A stretch of 64,000 nt of DNA, from positions 62,001 through 126,000 of the forward strand of contig NZ_JANZNR010000008.1 in the NCBI RefSeq assembly GCF_025153525.1. Direction: 5' to 3'. Shown here piece after piece: positions 26,821 to 36,729 of this stretch. A program made the translations under genes and the position numbers. The notes under the pieces are model-generated. The model was not told where the DNA came from. It saw only the letters and a list, made by a program, of their open reading frames with translations, and ran no database searches. Each line of letters starts with the position of its first letter. Position 1 is the first letter of the stretch. This DNA comes from Psychroserpens sp. SPM9 (lineage in GTDB: Bacteria; Bacteroidota; Bacteroidia; Flavobacteriales; Flavobacteriaceae).

Positions 26821-27499
26821 AACGCTGCTTTTTAGTGAGCTTTAAAATTCCGATAACAATTAAAAATTGAGCTAAAGCATAAGTGGTCATAATACTAATA
26901 TTAGAATAGACTAATGGTTCATAAAACTTGTTCAGAGCTAATATACTATCAGATATCATAAACAATATAGCTCCTGCAAAAACTAATAAAAAGCTTTGTT
27001 TAGGAACACTACCTTGTCGCAAAAAAGCAGTTGTAGACATTCCCAAAATCACTAACATATAAACAATAACAGGAATAAGCATATCGTTTAAGCCATCCTT
27101 CAAAATATAGAATAAACAACCTGCATAAATAAGAAGTAACCCTATAAAAACTAGTGGGTTTTTATGACGATTTCTATGCTTTAAAAAAAGGAGTATATAA
27201 AACATATGAGCTATTAAAAACGCAATTAAGCCAAACATAAAAAGCTCTGGATGCCATGTTTCAAATATGAGTAGTATATCTCCAATCCATGACGCAATTA
27301 ATGCAACCAAAGTTAAATGCCTTACGCCTTTGTCTAAATGCGCACTTTGTTTCCAGAAAAAAACCAGTAACATACCAACAATGGCTGGTTTGGTGATATA
27401 ATGGTAGACCATTAATGAATCATAGCTAGTACATATTAATTCTGCAATGACAATAAGACTAAATGCTAGGCTGAATTTTTTTTCCATAGGATTAAGCAT
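26819..27499 (-). CDS. Lysoplasmalogenase family membrane protein (YhhN/TMEM86-like)
   Basis: 226 residues, with about seven to eight membrane helices. The family's features are visible: GMLLVFFWK near residue 40, SWIGDILLIFE near 70-80, and FMISDSILALNKF (about 180-193), whose conserved Asp residues are proposed catalytic ligands. The family cleaves the vinyl-ether bond of lysoplasmalogens or has related lipid roles. A second in-frame Met (residue 5, at 27487) is an alternative start. A -7 box (27516-27523, - strand) lies just upstream. Confidence 0.85.
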   Translation of the reverse strand: MLNPMEKKFSLAFSLIVIAELICTSYDSLMVYHYITKPAIVGMLLVFFWKQSAHLDKGVRHLTLVALIASWIGDILLIFETWHPELFMFGLIAFLIAHMFYILLFLKHRNRHKNPLVFIGLLLIYAGCLFYILKDGLNDMLIPVIVYMLVILGMSTTAFLRQGSVPKQSFLLVFAGAILFMISDSILALNKFYEPLVYSNISIMTTYALAQFLIVIGILKLTKKQR

Positions 27500-27515
27500 A
27501 CGTATTGGGTTTTTT

Positions 27516-27523
27516 CAAAAATA
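27516..27523 (-). promoter_or_regulatory. -7 box of the lysoplasmalogenase gene
   Basis: TATTTTTG on the - strand fits TAnnTTTG; the start codon is only 17 bp away, implying a very short leader. Confidence 0.5.
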
Positions 27524-27630
27524 TACATTTCAGTATTGATTTTTGACAATTCGGTCGTATAGAATTTTTACCGAAACACTTTTGTAACATCTTTGACCCA
27601 TCAAAAAACGAATAGTTAAAATCATCAACC

Positions 27631-29781
27631 ATGCAATCAATCATTAAATTATTAATTCTTTTAATCAGTTCTGTAGTTTTTTCGCAAACAACCATTAGCG
27701 GGAAAGTTACCGATTCCAAAAACCAACCCATCCTAGGTGCTAATGTATATCTCGACGGCACTTACGATGGAGACACTACTAACGATCTAGGTGAATTCAG
27801 TTTTTCAACCGAAACTACTGGTGCACAACGTTTAATTATTTCCTATTTATCTTATGAAACCAAAACCATAGCTGGTGAGGTTTCGACATTAAACAACCTA
27901 AATATCATACTCAAAGAAGATATGGAAACCTTAGATGCTGTGGTGATATCTGCAGGAACTTTTGAAGCCAATGATAATAGTAAAGTGTCAGTGCTTAAAC
28001 CATTAGATGTTGTAACAACGGCTAGTGCTTTAGGTGATTTTGTGGGCGCATTACAAACGCTTCCAGGTACTTCAACGGTGGCAGAAGATGGTCGTTTATT
28101 TGTTAGAGGAGGCGATGCCAATGAAACCCAAATTTTTATTGACGGGATTCGTGTATTTACACCATTCTCCCCAACAGCGAATAACATTCCCACCCGAGGG
28201 CGTTATTCACCATTTTTATTTGACGGCATCACATTTTCTACTGGAGGTTACTCTGCCGAATATGGTAATGCCTTATCTAGTGTACTCTTGTTAAACACCA
28301 TAGACGAACCAGATCAAGAAAAAACAGATATCGGAATAATGACTGTTGGTGCCAGTTTAGGGCGCACCGAAAAATGGGATAAAAGTTCTTTAAGTGTGAA
28401 TGCTTCTTATATCAATTTGGCACCTTATTTAGCTGTTTTTTCTGATAGAAACGACTGGGAAAAACCTTATGAAGGTGCTCAAGGTGAAGCTGTTTTTCGG
28501 CAGAAACTCAATAGCGGAATGCTAAAATTTTATGCTGCTTTTGATGTGTCAGATTTTGATTTAACCCAAGATGATATCAATATCACTGAAGGCGTTCGCT
28601 ACAAATTAAATAATAAAAACTTTTATGCTAATACCTCGTATCATGGTGTTCTAGGCAGTGGTTGGTCCATGCAAACAGGTTTGAGTTATACCATAGGAAG
28701 AACCGATGTGAATGTGGTGGGTAGTGATATTGCTAGTGATGAAAATTCGGCACATATGAAACTGAAACTTAAAAAGCGTTTTAACAGCCGATTCAAATTG
28801 AACTTTGGAGTTGAGCACTTGACAACCCAATTCGATGAAAGGTTTTCTGATGATAGTTTTAATGCGGCTTACGGATTTAATAACAACAATACCGGACTCT
28901 TTTTAGAATCGGATATTGTATTCAGCAAAAACCTTGCTTTAAAAGTAGGTATGAGAGGTGATAATTACGCTTTATCTGATGCTTTCAAAGTAGCGCCAAG
29001 AGCTTCTATTGCTTATAAGACTTCAGAAAATAGCCAGCTGTCTTTGGCATATGGTGATTTTTATCAAAATGCCAATTCTTCAGTTTTGAAGTTTGATTCC
29101 GATATAGAAACTCAGCATACCAAACACTATATTATGAACTATCAGTTTGTTAATGACGGACGCATATTTAGGGCTGAGGTGTATAGAAAAGACTATGATA
29201 ATCTGGTGAAATTTGATACCGAATTTGAAAGCTTTGATAGTAATTATGACAATTCAGGGTCTGGTTTTGCGCAAGGCTTGGATCTTTTCTGGAGAGATAA
29301 TAGTAGCATTAAAAATTTAGATTACTGGTTGAGTTATTCGTTTTTAGATACCGAACGTGATTATCGTAATTACCCAACAAAAGCACAACCCAGTTTTGCG
29401 AATACACATAATTTTTCTGCAGTGGCTAAATACTGGATTGAAGATTGGAAAAGTCAGGTAGGTTTTAGTTATACCTTTGCGTCTGGTCGTCCTTATAATA
29501 ATCCAAATACAACCGATTTTCTTGGTGAAATGACTAAGAGTTATAATAGTATTAGCTTGAACTGGGCCTATTTGTTGAGTCCGCAAAAAATACTTTACCT
29601 CTCAGTTAATAATGTACTTGGCTTTAAAAATATCAATGGGTATCAATATGCTAATACGCCCGATATGAATGGTAATTTTAACAGACGCACCATTCGACCA
29701 GCAGCCGATCAGTTTTTCTTTATTGGCTTCTTCTGGACAATTAGTGAAGATGGAACCGATAATCAGTTGGATAATCTATAA
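27631..29781 (+). CDS. TonB-dependent receptor with carboxypeptidase-like N-terminal domain
   Basis: 716 residues: signal peptide (1-18), CarboxypepD_reg-like domain (about 22-98; TISGKVTDSKNQPILGANVYLDG), plug domain (about 115-225, with GRLFVRGGDANETQIFIDG) and a beta-barrel ending in an aromatic residue-containing strand. No STN domain, SusD partner or sigma factor is near, so it is a stand-alone transporter. No Fur-like operator of the type found at 50-63 kb is seen upstream, so I would not call it an iron receptor. Substrate unknown. Confidence 0.9.
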   Translation: MQSIIKLLILLISSVVFSQTTISGKVTDSKNQPILGANVYLDGTYDGDTTNDLGEFSFSTETTGAQRLIISYLSYETKTIAGEVSTLNNLNIILKEDMETLDAVVISAGTFEANDNSKVSVLKPLDVVTTASALGDFVGALQTLPGTSTVAEDGRLFVRGGDANETQIFIDGIRVFTPFSPTANNIPTRGRYSPFLFDGITFSTGGYSAEYGNALSSVLLLNTIDEPDQEKTDIGIMTVGASLGRTEKWDKSSLSVNASYINLAPYLAVFSDRNDWEKPYEGAQGEAVFRQKLNSGMLKFYAAFDVSDFDLTQDDINITEGVRYKLNNKNFYANTSYHGVLGSGWSMQTGLSYTIGRTDVNVVGSDIASDENSAHMKLKLKKRFNSRFKLNFGVEHLTTQFDERFSDDSFNAAYGFNNNNTGLFLESDIVFSKNLALKVGMRGDNYALSDAFKVAPRASIAYKTSENSQLSLAYGDFYQNANSSVLKFDSDIETQHTKHYIMNYQFVNDGRIFRAEVYRKDYDNLVKFDTEFESFDSNYDNSGSGFAQGLDLFWRDNSSIKNLDYWLSYSFLDTERDYRNYPTKAQPSFANTHNFSAVAKYWIEDWKSQVGFSYTFASGRPYNNPNTTDFLGEMTKSYNSISLNWAYLLSPQKILYLSVNNVLGFKNINGYQYANTPDMNGNFNRRTIRPAADQFFFIGFFWTISEDGTDNQLDNL

Positions 29782-29782
29782 G

Positions 29783-29819
29783 AACTAGTGGCGCTCGTTT
29801 AGTACGAGCGCCACTAGTT
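29783..29819 (+). terminator. Very strong hairpin after the TonB receptor gene
   Basis: A perfect 15-bp stem, AACTAGTGGCGCTCG (29783-29797) against its reverse complement (29805-29819), with a 7-base loop. The T-run after it is short (four T including the stem end), so it may also stabilise mRNA 3' ends for both convergent genes. Confidence 0.7.
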
Positions 29820-29857
29820 TAAGGTTTAAGTATAAACATTCCGAAGCCTACAGTAAT

Positions 29858-30820
29858 TCACAAACCGCCATTATAATTACTCAATTCTAAAAGCCTTTCA
29901 CTATTAGTGCTGTCTAGCATAAATTTGATGGCTTTCACTTTGTCTTCAGCATCATTATAATACTTTTCACAAATTTTAAAACCCATAAAATAGCCTAAAT
30001 CTGGCGGGATATCTGTTCGGTCATAATTATAAAACCAATCGGTTTTGATGTAATGATACCTAATATCTAAATCGGTTTGAAATTTTGCCCATAATTGACT
30101 TTCATTCATTTCACCATAGGCATAAGTTTCTTGCAACGAGGACGGTAACTTTCCCGTTTGTAAATACATTAAAAAGTCGGCAGATCCTTCGCAAATCGAT
30201 TTTGATAATAGGTTTCGTGTATTGATGTTTTTCTGGTTGACGTGTACTTGCTCATGTACAACAAGCGGAATCAATGAGTTATGGTCGTTAATATTGTGTA
30301 ATTGATCGTCACTAAATAAAAAAGCCGATTCGGTTTGGTCGCTTTTCGCATTTTTTTCCAGCTGAATAATCATGGTGCTGTCAATAACTGTTCCGGCACG
30401 TTTAAACTGTCCAATAACAAAATAAATATCGGTAAATGTAGCATCAGGATAGAGTGTTTTAAATGCGTTAAGATGCTCTCTGATTTTTGTTGTATCATTT
30501 TTAGAATTGAGTGTCACCGATTTAATCGAATTAAAAAAGACCGTGTCTTTTAAATAGGTTGCATAATTAGCCGCAGTGAGCTTGTCTTTTTCAATCAATA
30601 ACTTTAGGCCTTTACTACTTTTATCGATGTAATACTCTTGAATAATTTTGGTGCGTTCTTCGTAATCTCTAACATTTTTTACTTTGTCATATGCATTCCA
30701 GAAATTATCAATATCAGAAAAATTCATCGTGATGGAATCACAATCTTTTGAAGTGTCACTACAATTAAAAATTAATAAAACAGAAAGAAAAAAGATAAGT
30801 AGATGACAAGGTAATCTCAT
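29858..30820 (-). CDS. Putative HExxH metallopeptidase lipoprotein
   Basis: 320 residues. Lipobox FNC at Cys20. The mature part is mostly alpha-helical. A zinc-type motif HEQVH is at 189-193 and a possible third ligand, Glu211 (ICEGSADFL), follows 18-22 residues later as in gluzincins; this resembles DUF2268-type predicted zinc proteases. It is probably anchored in the envelope facing the periplasm or the outside. No neighbour suggests a substrate. The function is predicted from the motif only. Confidence 0.7.
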   Translation of the reverse strand: MRLPCHLLIFFLSVLLIFNCSDTSKDCDSITMNFSDIDNFWNAYDKVKNVRDYEERTKIIQEYYIDKSSKGLKLLIEKDKLTAANYATYLKDTVFFNSIKSVTLNSKNDTTKIREHLNAFKTLYPDATFTDIYFVIGQFKRAGTVIDSTMIIQLEKNAKSDQTESAFLFSDDQLHNINDHNSLIPLVVHEQVHVNQKNINTRNLLSKSICEGSADFLMYLQTGKLPSSLQETYAYGEMNESQLWAKFQTDLDIRYHYIKTDWFYNYDRTDIPPDLGYFMGFKICEKYYNDAEDKVKAIKFMLDSTNSERLLELSNYNGGL

Positions 30821-30879
30821 GAGGCTAGTTTTATTGACAACGAGAATTTTCAGGAATTATTTTGAAAAGCTAAGACTGT

Positions 30880-31434
30880 TTATTTCCATTTAATATTACA
30901 ACCAATACTAGGTTTTTGAACTTCGGAAACAGGTTGGTTCTCTAAGATGTTATCTAAAGCATTTTTAAGATCTTTACCGCTTACAGGAATTCCGTTTCCA
31001 GGTCTTGAATCATCTAACTGACCTCGATAGACTAAGGTTAAATTTTTATCGAATACATAAAAATCTGGCGTACAAGCCGCATCATAAGCTTTAGCAACCG
31101 CTTGTGTTTCATCGTATAAATAAGGGAATATAAAATCGTTGTCTATAGCATTTTGCTTCATGTTTTCTGGACTGTCAGATGGATATTTGTCGGCATCATT
31201 ACTGGAGATAGCAATGCAATTGATTCCTTTAGAAATGTATTGTTTTGCTAATTCAGATAGCGTTTCGTTAACATGCTTTACAAACGGACAATGGTTACAG
31301 ATGAACATGATAACGGTTCCGTTTAAACCTTTAGCATTTTCTAAGTTAATTAGCGTATCGTCAACAGTATTTAATAGATTGAAATCTGGAGCTTTGGTGC
31401 CCAAAGCTAACATATTTGAAGGCGTCATTGCCAT
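30880..31434 (-). CDS. Thioredoxin-fold redoxin family protein
   Basis: 184 residues without a signal peptide. Thioredoxin fold with APDFNLLN near residue 15 and a CNHC active site (Cys46, Cys49) followed by PFVKHVNETL; later the cis-Pro region AACTPDFYVFD. This subgroup (AhpC/TSA-like with CNHCP) is common in Bacteroidetes and probably a cytoplasmic thiol reductase or peroxidase. A C-terminal extra Cys (SIGCNIKWK) is present. It is divergent from csaA with 39 bp between starts. Confidence 0.85.
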   Translation of the reverse strand: MAMTPSNMLALGTKAPDFNLLNTVDDTLINLENAKGLNGTVIMFICNHCPFVKHVNETLSELAKQYISKGINCIAISSNDADKYPSDSPENMKQNAIDNDFIFPYLYDETQAVAKAYDAACTPDFYVFDKNLTLVYRGQLDDSRPGNGIPVSGKDLKNALDNILENQPVSEVQKPSIGCNIKWK

Positions 31435-31473
31435 AGTTGTAAAAGGTTTTAAATTAATTTGTAAGTTTACTGA

Positions 31474-31809
31474 ATGGATAAGATAATAACTTTCGAAGAC
31501 TTTACAAAAGTAGATTTACGTATAGGAACCATCATTGAAGTTAATGATTTTCCTGAAGCCAGAAATCCAGCTTATCTGCTTGTTATAGATTTTGGGGATT
31601 TAGGACTTAAAAAATCGTCAGCACAAATAACAAAACGCTATCAAAAAGACGAACTTCTTCAACGGCAAATCGTGGCTGTTGTTAATTTTCCGAAAAAACA
31701 AATCGCTACATTTATGAGTGAATGTCTGGTGGTTGGCGCTGTTGATGGCAAGGACGTAATTTTACTTCATCCAGAGAATAAAGTCAAAAATGGTAGTACT
31801 GTTTCTTAA
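31474..31809 (+). CDS. csaA: CsaA-like tRNA-binding protein
   Basis: 111 residues, the usual CsaA length, with an EMAP/Trbp111 OB-fold: FTKVDLRIGTIIEV, then the KKSSAQITKRY stretch and the ending VVNFPKKQIATFMSECLVVGA. Family members are dimers that bind tRNA and in some bacteria act as secretion-related chaperones. It is a short gene with no obvious operon partner; it ends 3 bp from the convergent M14 gene. Confidence 0.92.
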   Translation: MDKIITFEDFTKVDLRIGTIIEVNDFPEARNPAYLLVIDFGDLGLKKSSAQITKRYQKDELLQRQIVAVVNFPKKQIATFMSECLVVGAVDGKDVILLHPENKVKNGSTVS

Positions 31810-31811
31810 TA

Positions 31812-34316
31812 TTATAATTCATTCCTAAAGAAAATAGCATTCATTAATAGTTTATTAGTGCCATACCAGAAAGCTCTAAAGTTGGTGTTATCAGTAAACA
31901 CAACGACGTTACCTCGACCTAAACCTTTAGCTTTAAAAGGGACTGATAAGCTTAAGCTGTCTAAATTGGGTTTAGAAATATAACCACTTAATAAAGGGTT
32001 CTTAGTATACCGAATCGGGTTATTATAACTCTGTTTGTCAGCTTTCATAAACATGGTATTATTTCTAAATAAGGCAATTTTATCCGATTTATACCCAAAG
32101 TTTATAGGATGAGACCGATCTATATCGGCTTCAAAAATAGCACCACCAATCACCTGAGCACCTCTAAAATCACCACGCTGCTCAAATGTAACGTCTTTGG
32201 CATCATGTGTCATTTTTTTGAAATCTAATTTGATAAACTCATTAGCTTTTAGCCAGTTTAATGCACTTCGGTAACCAATTAATGTACCACCATTTTGAAC
32301 CCATTCTTTTAGTTTTTTTGCAACATTCGAGCCTGCAGAACCGCTTGGTAAGATGATCGTATTATAGCGGTCTAAATCCACCCGGTTTAAAGATCTGGTG
32401 TCTAGTTTGGTTAATTGCATGGCATAACGCTGGTCAAATAAATGCCAGATTTCGCCGGCATCACTACTTCGAATACCGTCACCTACAATTAATGCCACTT
32501 TTGGTTGTTGTAAGGCTCTAAATTGATTACTTCCCAAATCAATACCTTCTGTGAGTCCCGTATCTACAGCTGATATTTCTAAATGATTGTCTTTTGCCAC
32601 TTGTGTTAAAAAAGAATAAAGTGCATCGGCCGATTTATTCTGATTTTGAACAGGAATCAATATGGTTCCGTAGTCATAAGCCTTTCCATTCATGCTAAAA
32701 CGCTTCATCCCAACTTTGGCTCTTAACCCGCTTCCTAAGATAGTGTTTAGGGCTTTTGGCGCATAGTATTCATGCCATTCCATCAGATAGGCGTAATTGC
32801 TTTTTGCTGAAACGGTTCCTGTTTTAAATTCTAGATGATCCACTTTGGCACCTGCGTTTGACATTGAAACGCCTTCAGCATAATCGACACCAAATGCTAA
32901 AGGGAAGGTCCAGGCAGACACATCATAAAACAAACTGTCCTGAAATGTGGTTCGTTTTTCAAACATGGCATTGATTAAGCGTGTGTTTTTTTGATGCTTC
33001 GGAATGATATAAGCATGGGCTTTCTTGAATTGTTTTCCCTGATTGGTAAAATCAGATTTTAATTCGTGAAATTCAATATGATGACGCTTTAAAATTTCGG
33101 CCAAATGATAGGTTTTTGCGGCATCTTTTTCATCGCCAAAAACGATCGCTTTGCCATGTTCTTTAGAAGCTTCTGCTCGTGCATTTTTATAAAAATCGTG
33201 CTGGTATTGTAAGATGTCTTCACGCATGCCTTTTGCAGCATCTAAAGTAGATAAGGCCGCAGTAAACTGATTTCGAATGGTAAACGGAAAGGTGAGAATT
33301 CCATTGGCACTTTCCTGAATGTGTCCGCGAGAACTGGCTTGTTCAAATAAAATACCAATCCCTCCATTAATATCAGGAAAAGTAGAGCCCTTTCCGTAGT
33401 AAAAGTCATCAAAACTTTCTTCGGTATAATATAAGGAGCCAATTTTATCTAAGGCTTTTGCATGATAGTTTCCTATGTTTTTGGTCAGTTCTTGATTGAG
33501 TTTTGGCGTTAATGGATGTGTTCGTGACGGGATTCCGGGTTGAAAAAAGAAACTTGCATTAGTACCCATTTCATGATGGTCTGTTAATATATTAGGGAGC
33601 CATTGATGAAAACTCGCGATACGAACACGAGATTCTGGTAGCTGAACTGGTAACCAGTCCCGATTCATATCAAACCAGTAATGATTGGTTCTGCCGCCAG
33701 GCCATACTTCGTTATATTCTCTATCGTTTGGATCTGGATTTAAATGCTCACTTCGGTTGGTGTTTGCCCAATAAGCAAAACGTTGTAAGCCATCCGGATT
33801 AAGTGAAGGATCAAATAAAATAACCGTTTGGTCGAGGAGTTCTTTGAGATCATTACTTTGGGCAGCAGCAAGATAATAAGCAACTAATAATGCTGCATTA
33901 GAGCCGCTGGGTTCATTGCCATGAATAGAAAACCCTTGATATACAACTATGGGTCTGTTACTTGTGTTTACTGAATTGCTTTCGGTTTGCGCAATATGTG
34001 TTTGCCTTATACTTTCAAGATTGGTATGATTTTCGGGACTTGTTATGGTGAGTAGGAGCAGTGGTCTGCCTTCAAAAGTTGTCCCTCTATTTTCAATACT
34101 AATTCTATCTGAAGCTGCAGCCAAGACTTGCATGTATTGAACTAACTTATCATGAGTAATATGCCATTCACCTACTTGATGTCCAATGACTGATTCTGGT
34201 GTTGGAATGTTTGTGTTGTAGCTTGTATTCTGCGGAAGGTAATACGATAAATCAGGTGTAGATTGTGCATTCATTTGAAAACAGATGAATGCCAATAATA
34301 GGAATGTAAGTCTCAT
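31812..34316 (-). CDS. M14 family zinc carboxypeptidase, exported
   Basis: 834 residues: signal peptide (1-17), M14 peptidase domain (about 45-370) with the zinc motif HGNEPSG (His132 and Glu135) and a later FEQASSRGHIQ region, then a large C-terminal half (about 400-834) that includes a glutamine-amidotransferase-like flavodoxin fold (NTIILPSGSAGSNVAKKLKEWVQNGG). This long two-part layout is common in Bacteroidetes. It probably trims peptides outside the inner membrane. No T9SS sorting domain is visible. It is preceded by a strong terminator, so it has its own promoter. Confidence 0.9.
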   Translation of the reverse strand: MRLTFLLLAFICFQMNAQSTPDLSYYLPQNTSYNTNIPTPESVIGHQVGEWHITHDKLVQYMQVLAAASDRISIENRGTTFEGRPLLLLTITSPENHTNLESIRQTHIAQTESNSVNTSNRPIVVYQGFSIHGNEPSGSNAALLVAYYLAAAQSNDLKELLDQTVILFDPSLNPDGLQRFAYWANTNRSEHLNPDPNDREYNEVWPGGRTNHYWFDMNRDWLPVQLPESRVRIASFHQWLPNILTDHHEMGTNASFFFQPGIPSRTHPLTPKLNQELTKNIGNYHAKALDKIGSLYYTEESFDDFYYGKGSTFPDINGGIGILFEQASSRGHIQESANGILTFPFTIRNQFTAALSTLDAAKGMREDILQYQHDFYKNARAEASKEHGKAIVFGDEKDAAKTYHLAEILKRHHIEFHELKSDFTNQGKQFKKAHAYIIPKHQKNTRLINAMFEKRTTFQDSLFYDVSAWTFPLAFGVDYAEGVSMSNAGAKVDHLEFKTGTVSAKSNYAYLMEWHEYYAPKALNTILGSGLRAKVGMKRFSMNGKAYDYGTILIPVQNQNKSADALYSFLTQVAKDNHLEISAVDTGLTEGIDLGSNQFRALQQPKVALIVGDGIRSSDAGEIWHLFDQRYAMQLTKLDTRSLNRVDLDRYNTIILPSGSAGSNVAKKLKEWVQNGGTLIGYRSALNWLKANEFIKLDFKKMTHDAKDVTFEQRGDFRGAQVIGGAIFEADIDRSHPINFGYKSDKIALFRNNTMFMKADKQSYNNPIRYTKNPLLSGYISKPNLDSLSLSVPFKAKGLGRGNVVVFTDNTNFRAFWYGTNKLLMNAIFFRNEL

Positions 34317-34348
34317 ATCTGAAAGTTAGTTAGATTATAAAAATAAAA

Positions 34349-34375
34349 AAACCGCTATTCATAGAATAGCGGTTT
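34349..34375 (-). terminator. Intrinsic terminator of the DUF3276 gene
   Basis: Perfect 12-bp stem (AAACCGCTATTC / GAATAGCGGTTT) with a 3-base loop, followed on the - strand by a T-rich run. Confidence 0.85.
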
Positions 34376-34398
34376 GGTATAATTTAACACTTAGTTGT

Positions 34399-34794
34399 TT
34401 AGATATCTTCAAAGTTGATGTCTGTAAACTTATCTGCCGAATCATCAATAGATTCACCGCCTTCGGCTAAATCATCATTAGATGCGTAGTCTTCTTTTTT
34501 AAAGTCTTTTTGATGACGTTCACTAATAACTTCGTCTCCCTTTTCAGAAATTATATAGTCTGTCATTTCTCGTAAAATCTCATTAAATTCAGAGAAATCC
34601 TCTTTGTATAAATAGATTTTGTGTTTTTTGTAATGGAAAGAGCCATCATCGTTAGTGAACTTTTTACTTTCTGTGATTGTAAGATAGTAATCTCCAGCTT
34701 TGGTCGCTCTTACATCAAAAAAATAGGTTCTCCTACCTGCTCGTAATACTTTCGAGTAAATTTCCTCTTTTTCCATCATTCCGTGATCACTCAT
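34399..34794 (-). CDS. DUF3276 / PUR-alpha-like nucleic-acid-binding protein
   Basis: 131 residues. Residues about 8-95 match the DUF3276 PUR domain (YSKVLRAGRRTYFFDVRATKAGDYYLTITESKKF ... HKIYLYKEDFSEFNEIL), which is nearly universal in Bacteroidetes. PUR domains form a whirly-like fold that binds single-stranded DNA or RNA. The last 35 residues are acidic and disordered. It lies between the M14 peptidase and an ABC exporter and has its own terminator. Confidence 0.9.
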   Translation of the reverse strand: MSDHGMMEKEEIYSKVLRAGRRTYFFDVRATKAGDYYLTITESKKFTNDDGSFHYKKHKIYLYKEDFSEFNEILREMTDYIISEKGDEVISERHQKDFKKEDYASNDDLAEGGESIDDSADKFTDINFEDI

Positions 34795-34865
34795 AGCTAA
34801 TTTGTAGTTTTTTTGTTTGATTGTGCATCAAAAATCTAAAAAAAAAGATTAGTAACCAACAAAAA

Positions 34866-36620
34866 TTATAATTCTTTTGTGCTAAGTTGCTTTAGGTAGA
34901 GTTCTTTGTAGTAACCATCTGAGTTAACGAGAGATTCATGTGTGCCATTTTGAATGATTTTACCATTTTCGAGCACAATAATTTTATCAGCATCTTTAGC
35001 AGAAGACACACGGTGACTCACAATGATGGTTGTTTTACCTACTGTGATTTTCCGAAGACTTTTCAGTATTTTCTCTTCGGTTTCGGTATCAACAGCCGAT
35101 AAGCAATCGTCAAACAACATAATTTCAGGTGTTTTAATAATAGCTCTCGCGATAGAAATACGTTGTTTTTGTCCGCCCGAAAGCGTGATGCCTCGTTCTC
35201 CTAATTTGGTTTGATAGCCATTTTTAAACCCTTTAATGTTTTTATGAACATCACTTAATTTAGCAGCATTAATCACCTCTTCTTCAGACGCATCACCTTT
35301 ACCAAATTTGATATTGTTTTCTATGGTGTCCGAAAATAAGAACGCATCTTGAGGAACGTAACCAATATGCTCTCTTAAACTTTGCAGGTTAATTTGATCT
35401 ACGGGAACACCATCAATTTTAATTGTACCTTCTTGTACGTCATACAACCGACCAATAAGATCTAGAATGGTAGATTTTCCAGATCCTGTTTTTCCCAAAA
35501 TAGCCAAGGTTTCTCCTTTTTGAATTTCAAAACTCACACCATCAAGGGCTGTAATATTTGTATCAGGATAGGTATAAGTGACCTTGTCAAATACAATATT
35601 TCCGTTGATATGAGAAGGTGTAGGGTTGTTGTTTTTAATTTCGGGCTCTTCCTTTAAAAACTCATTAATACGCTTTTGTGAAGCTTCCGCTTGTTGTACC
35701 AGATTGGTAACCCAGCCTACCGTAGCAACAGGCCAAGTTAACATATTGACATAGATTAAAAATTCAGCAATGGTGCCTATTTCTTTAATTTCACCATTTA
35801 TATATTGCATCCCACCAATGTAAGCAACCAATATATTACTGATTCCAATAAGTAAAATCATCGATGGAAAAAATAAGGCTTGAACTTTAGTAAGGTCAAT
35901 TTGCTTTTGTTTGCTGGTTTCAGAAAGCGCATTAAACTCATCATAGTTTTCGCGTTCTATTCCGTAGGATTTAATGACCGATATACCACTAAACGATTCT
36001 TGAGTATAGGTTGATAAATGCGATAAATATTCTTGTACAATTCTACTGCGTTTGTTAATGATGCTACTCAGTTTGTAAATAATAAAAGAGAGTACAGGTA
36101 AAGGAAGTACAGTGTATAATGTGAGTTTTGGCGCGACACTTAGCATGTAAATCAAGGCGACAATAAATAATGTAACGGTATTAATGGTGTACATAATAGC
36201 TGGACCTGCATACATTCTAACTTTACCAACATCTTCGCTAATTCGGTTCATTAAATCACCTGTTCTGTTAGACTTGTAAAAGTTTAGAGATAGGTTTTGA
36301 TATTGTTGATAGACTTCGTTCTTCAGGTCGTATTCTATATAGCGCGAAACATTAATAATGGTTTGACGCATTAAAAACGTAAAAATACCAGTAATCACAG
36401 CAGCGCCAATGAGGTAGAGAATATTCATAGCGAGTTCCTGTTTAAACACCTCATTAGTGATATCGCCTTTAATGGCGTCAGAAATGGTTGTAATCGCTTT
36501 TCCAATAAATCTCGGTGTGAATAAGGCAAATATTTTGGCGCCAATGGTAATTAATACACCAAATAAGAGTCTTTTACGATACTTATAAAAATATTTGTTA
36601 ATATGTTTAAGCTCTTTCAT
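34866..36620 (-). CDS. ABC-type exporter, fused permease and ATPase (MsbA/MdlB-like)
   Basis: 584 residues: six membrane helices in a type I exporter domain (about 18-310) and an ATPase domain (about 340-580) with Walker A GKTGSGKST (376-384), signature LSGGQKQRISIARA and Walker B IMLFDDCLSAVD; the Walker B catalytic Glu position carries Asp (DDCLSAVD), so one of the two half-sites may be weak for hydrolysis unless it works as a heterodimer. Substrates of this group are lipids or hydrophobic compounds. Single gene, divergent from the amino-acid dehydrogenase. Confidence 0.92.
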   Translation of the reverse strand: MKELKHINKYFYKYRKRLLFGVLITIGAKIFALFTPRFIGKAITTISDAIKGDITNEVFKQELAMNILYLIGAAVITGIFTFLMRQTIINVSRYIEYDLKNEVYQQYQNLSLNFYKSNRTGDLMNRISEDVGKVRMYAGPAIMYTINTVTLFIVALIYMLSVAPKLTLYTVLPLPVLSFIIYKLSSIINKRSRIVQEYLSHLSTYTQESFSGISVIKSYGIERENYDEFNALSETSKQKQIDLTKVQALFFPSMILLIGISNILVAYIGGMQYINGEIKEIGTIAEFLIYVNMLTWPVATVGWVTNLVQQAEASQKRINEFLKEEPEIKNNNPTPSHINGNIVFDKVTYTYPDTNITALDGVSFEIQKGETLAILGKTGSGKSTILDLIGRLYDVQEGTIKIDGVPVDQINLQSLREHIGYVPQDAFLFSDTIENNIKFGKGDASEEEVINAAKLSDVHKNIKGFKNGYQTKLGERGITLSGGQKQRISIARAIIKTPEIMLFDDCLSAVDTETEEKILKSLRKITVGKTTIIVSHRVSSAKDADKIIVLENGKIIQNGTHESLVNSDGYYKELYLKQLSTKEL

Positions 36621-36671
36621 CTATAAGTTGAGGGCTGATTTTTAGCAATTTGACATTTTAGCACACTAAAT

Positions 36672-36703
36672 GTTGCTAATACTCTAATATTAAATTATTT
36701 TTG
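36672..36703 (+). promoter_or_regulatory. Promoter of the amino-acid dehydrogenase gene
   Basis: TTG (36672-36674), 21 bp spacer, then TATTTTTG (36696-36703): a full match to the Bacteroidetes -33/-7 pattern. Confidence 0.65.
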
Positions 36704-36729
36704 CTCGCTATTTTGAACATAATTAAAAA

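Noticed and set aside
27631-29781. TonB receptor as another iron-regulated gene
   Set aside because: No copy of the operator lies upstream and no iron gene is adjacent.
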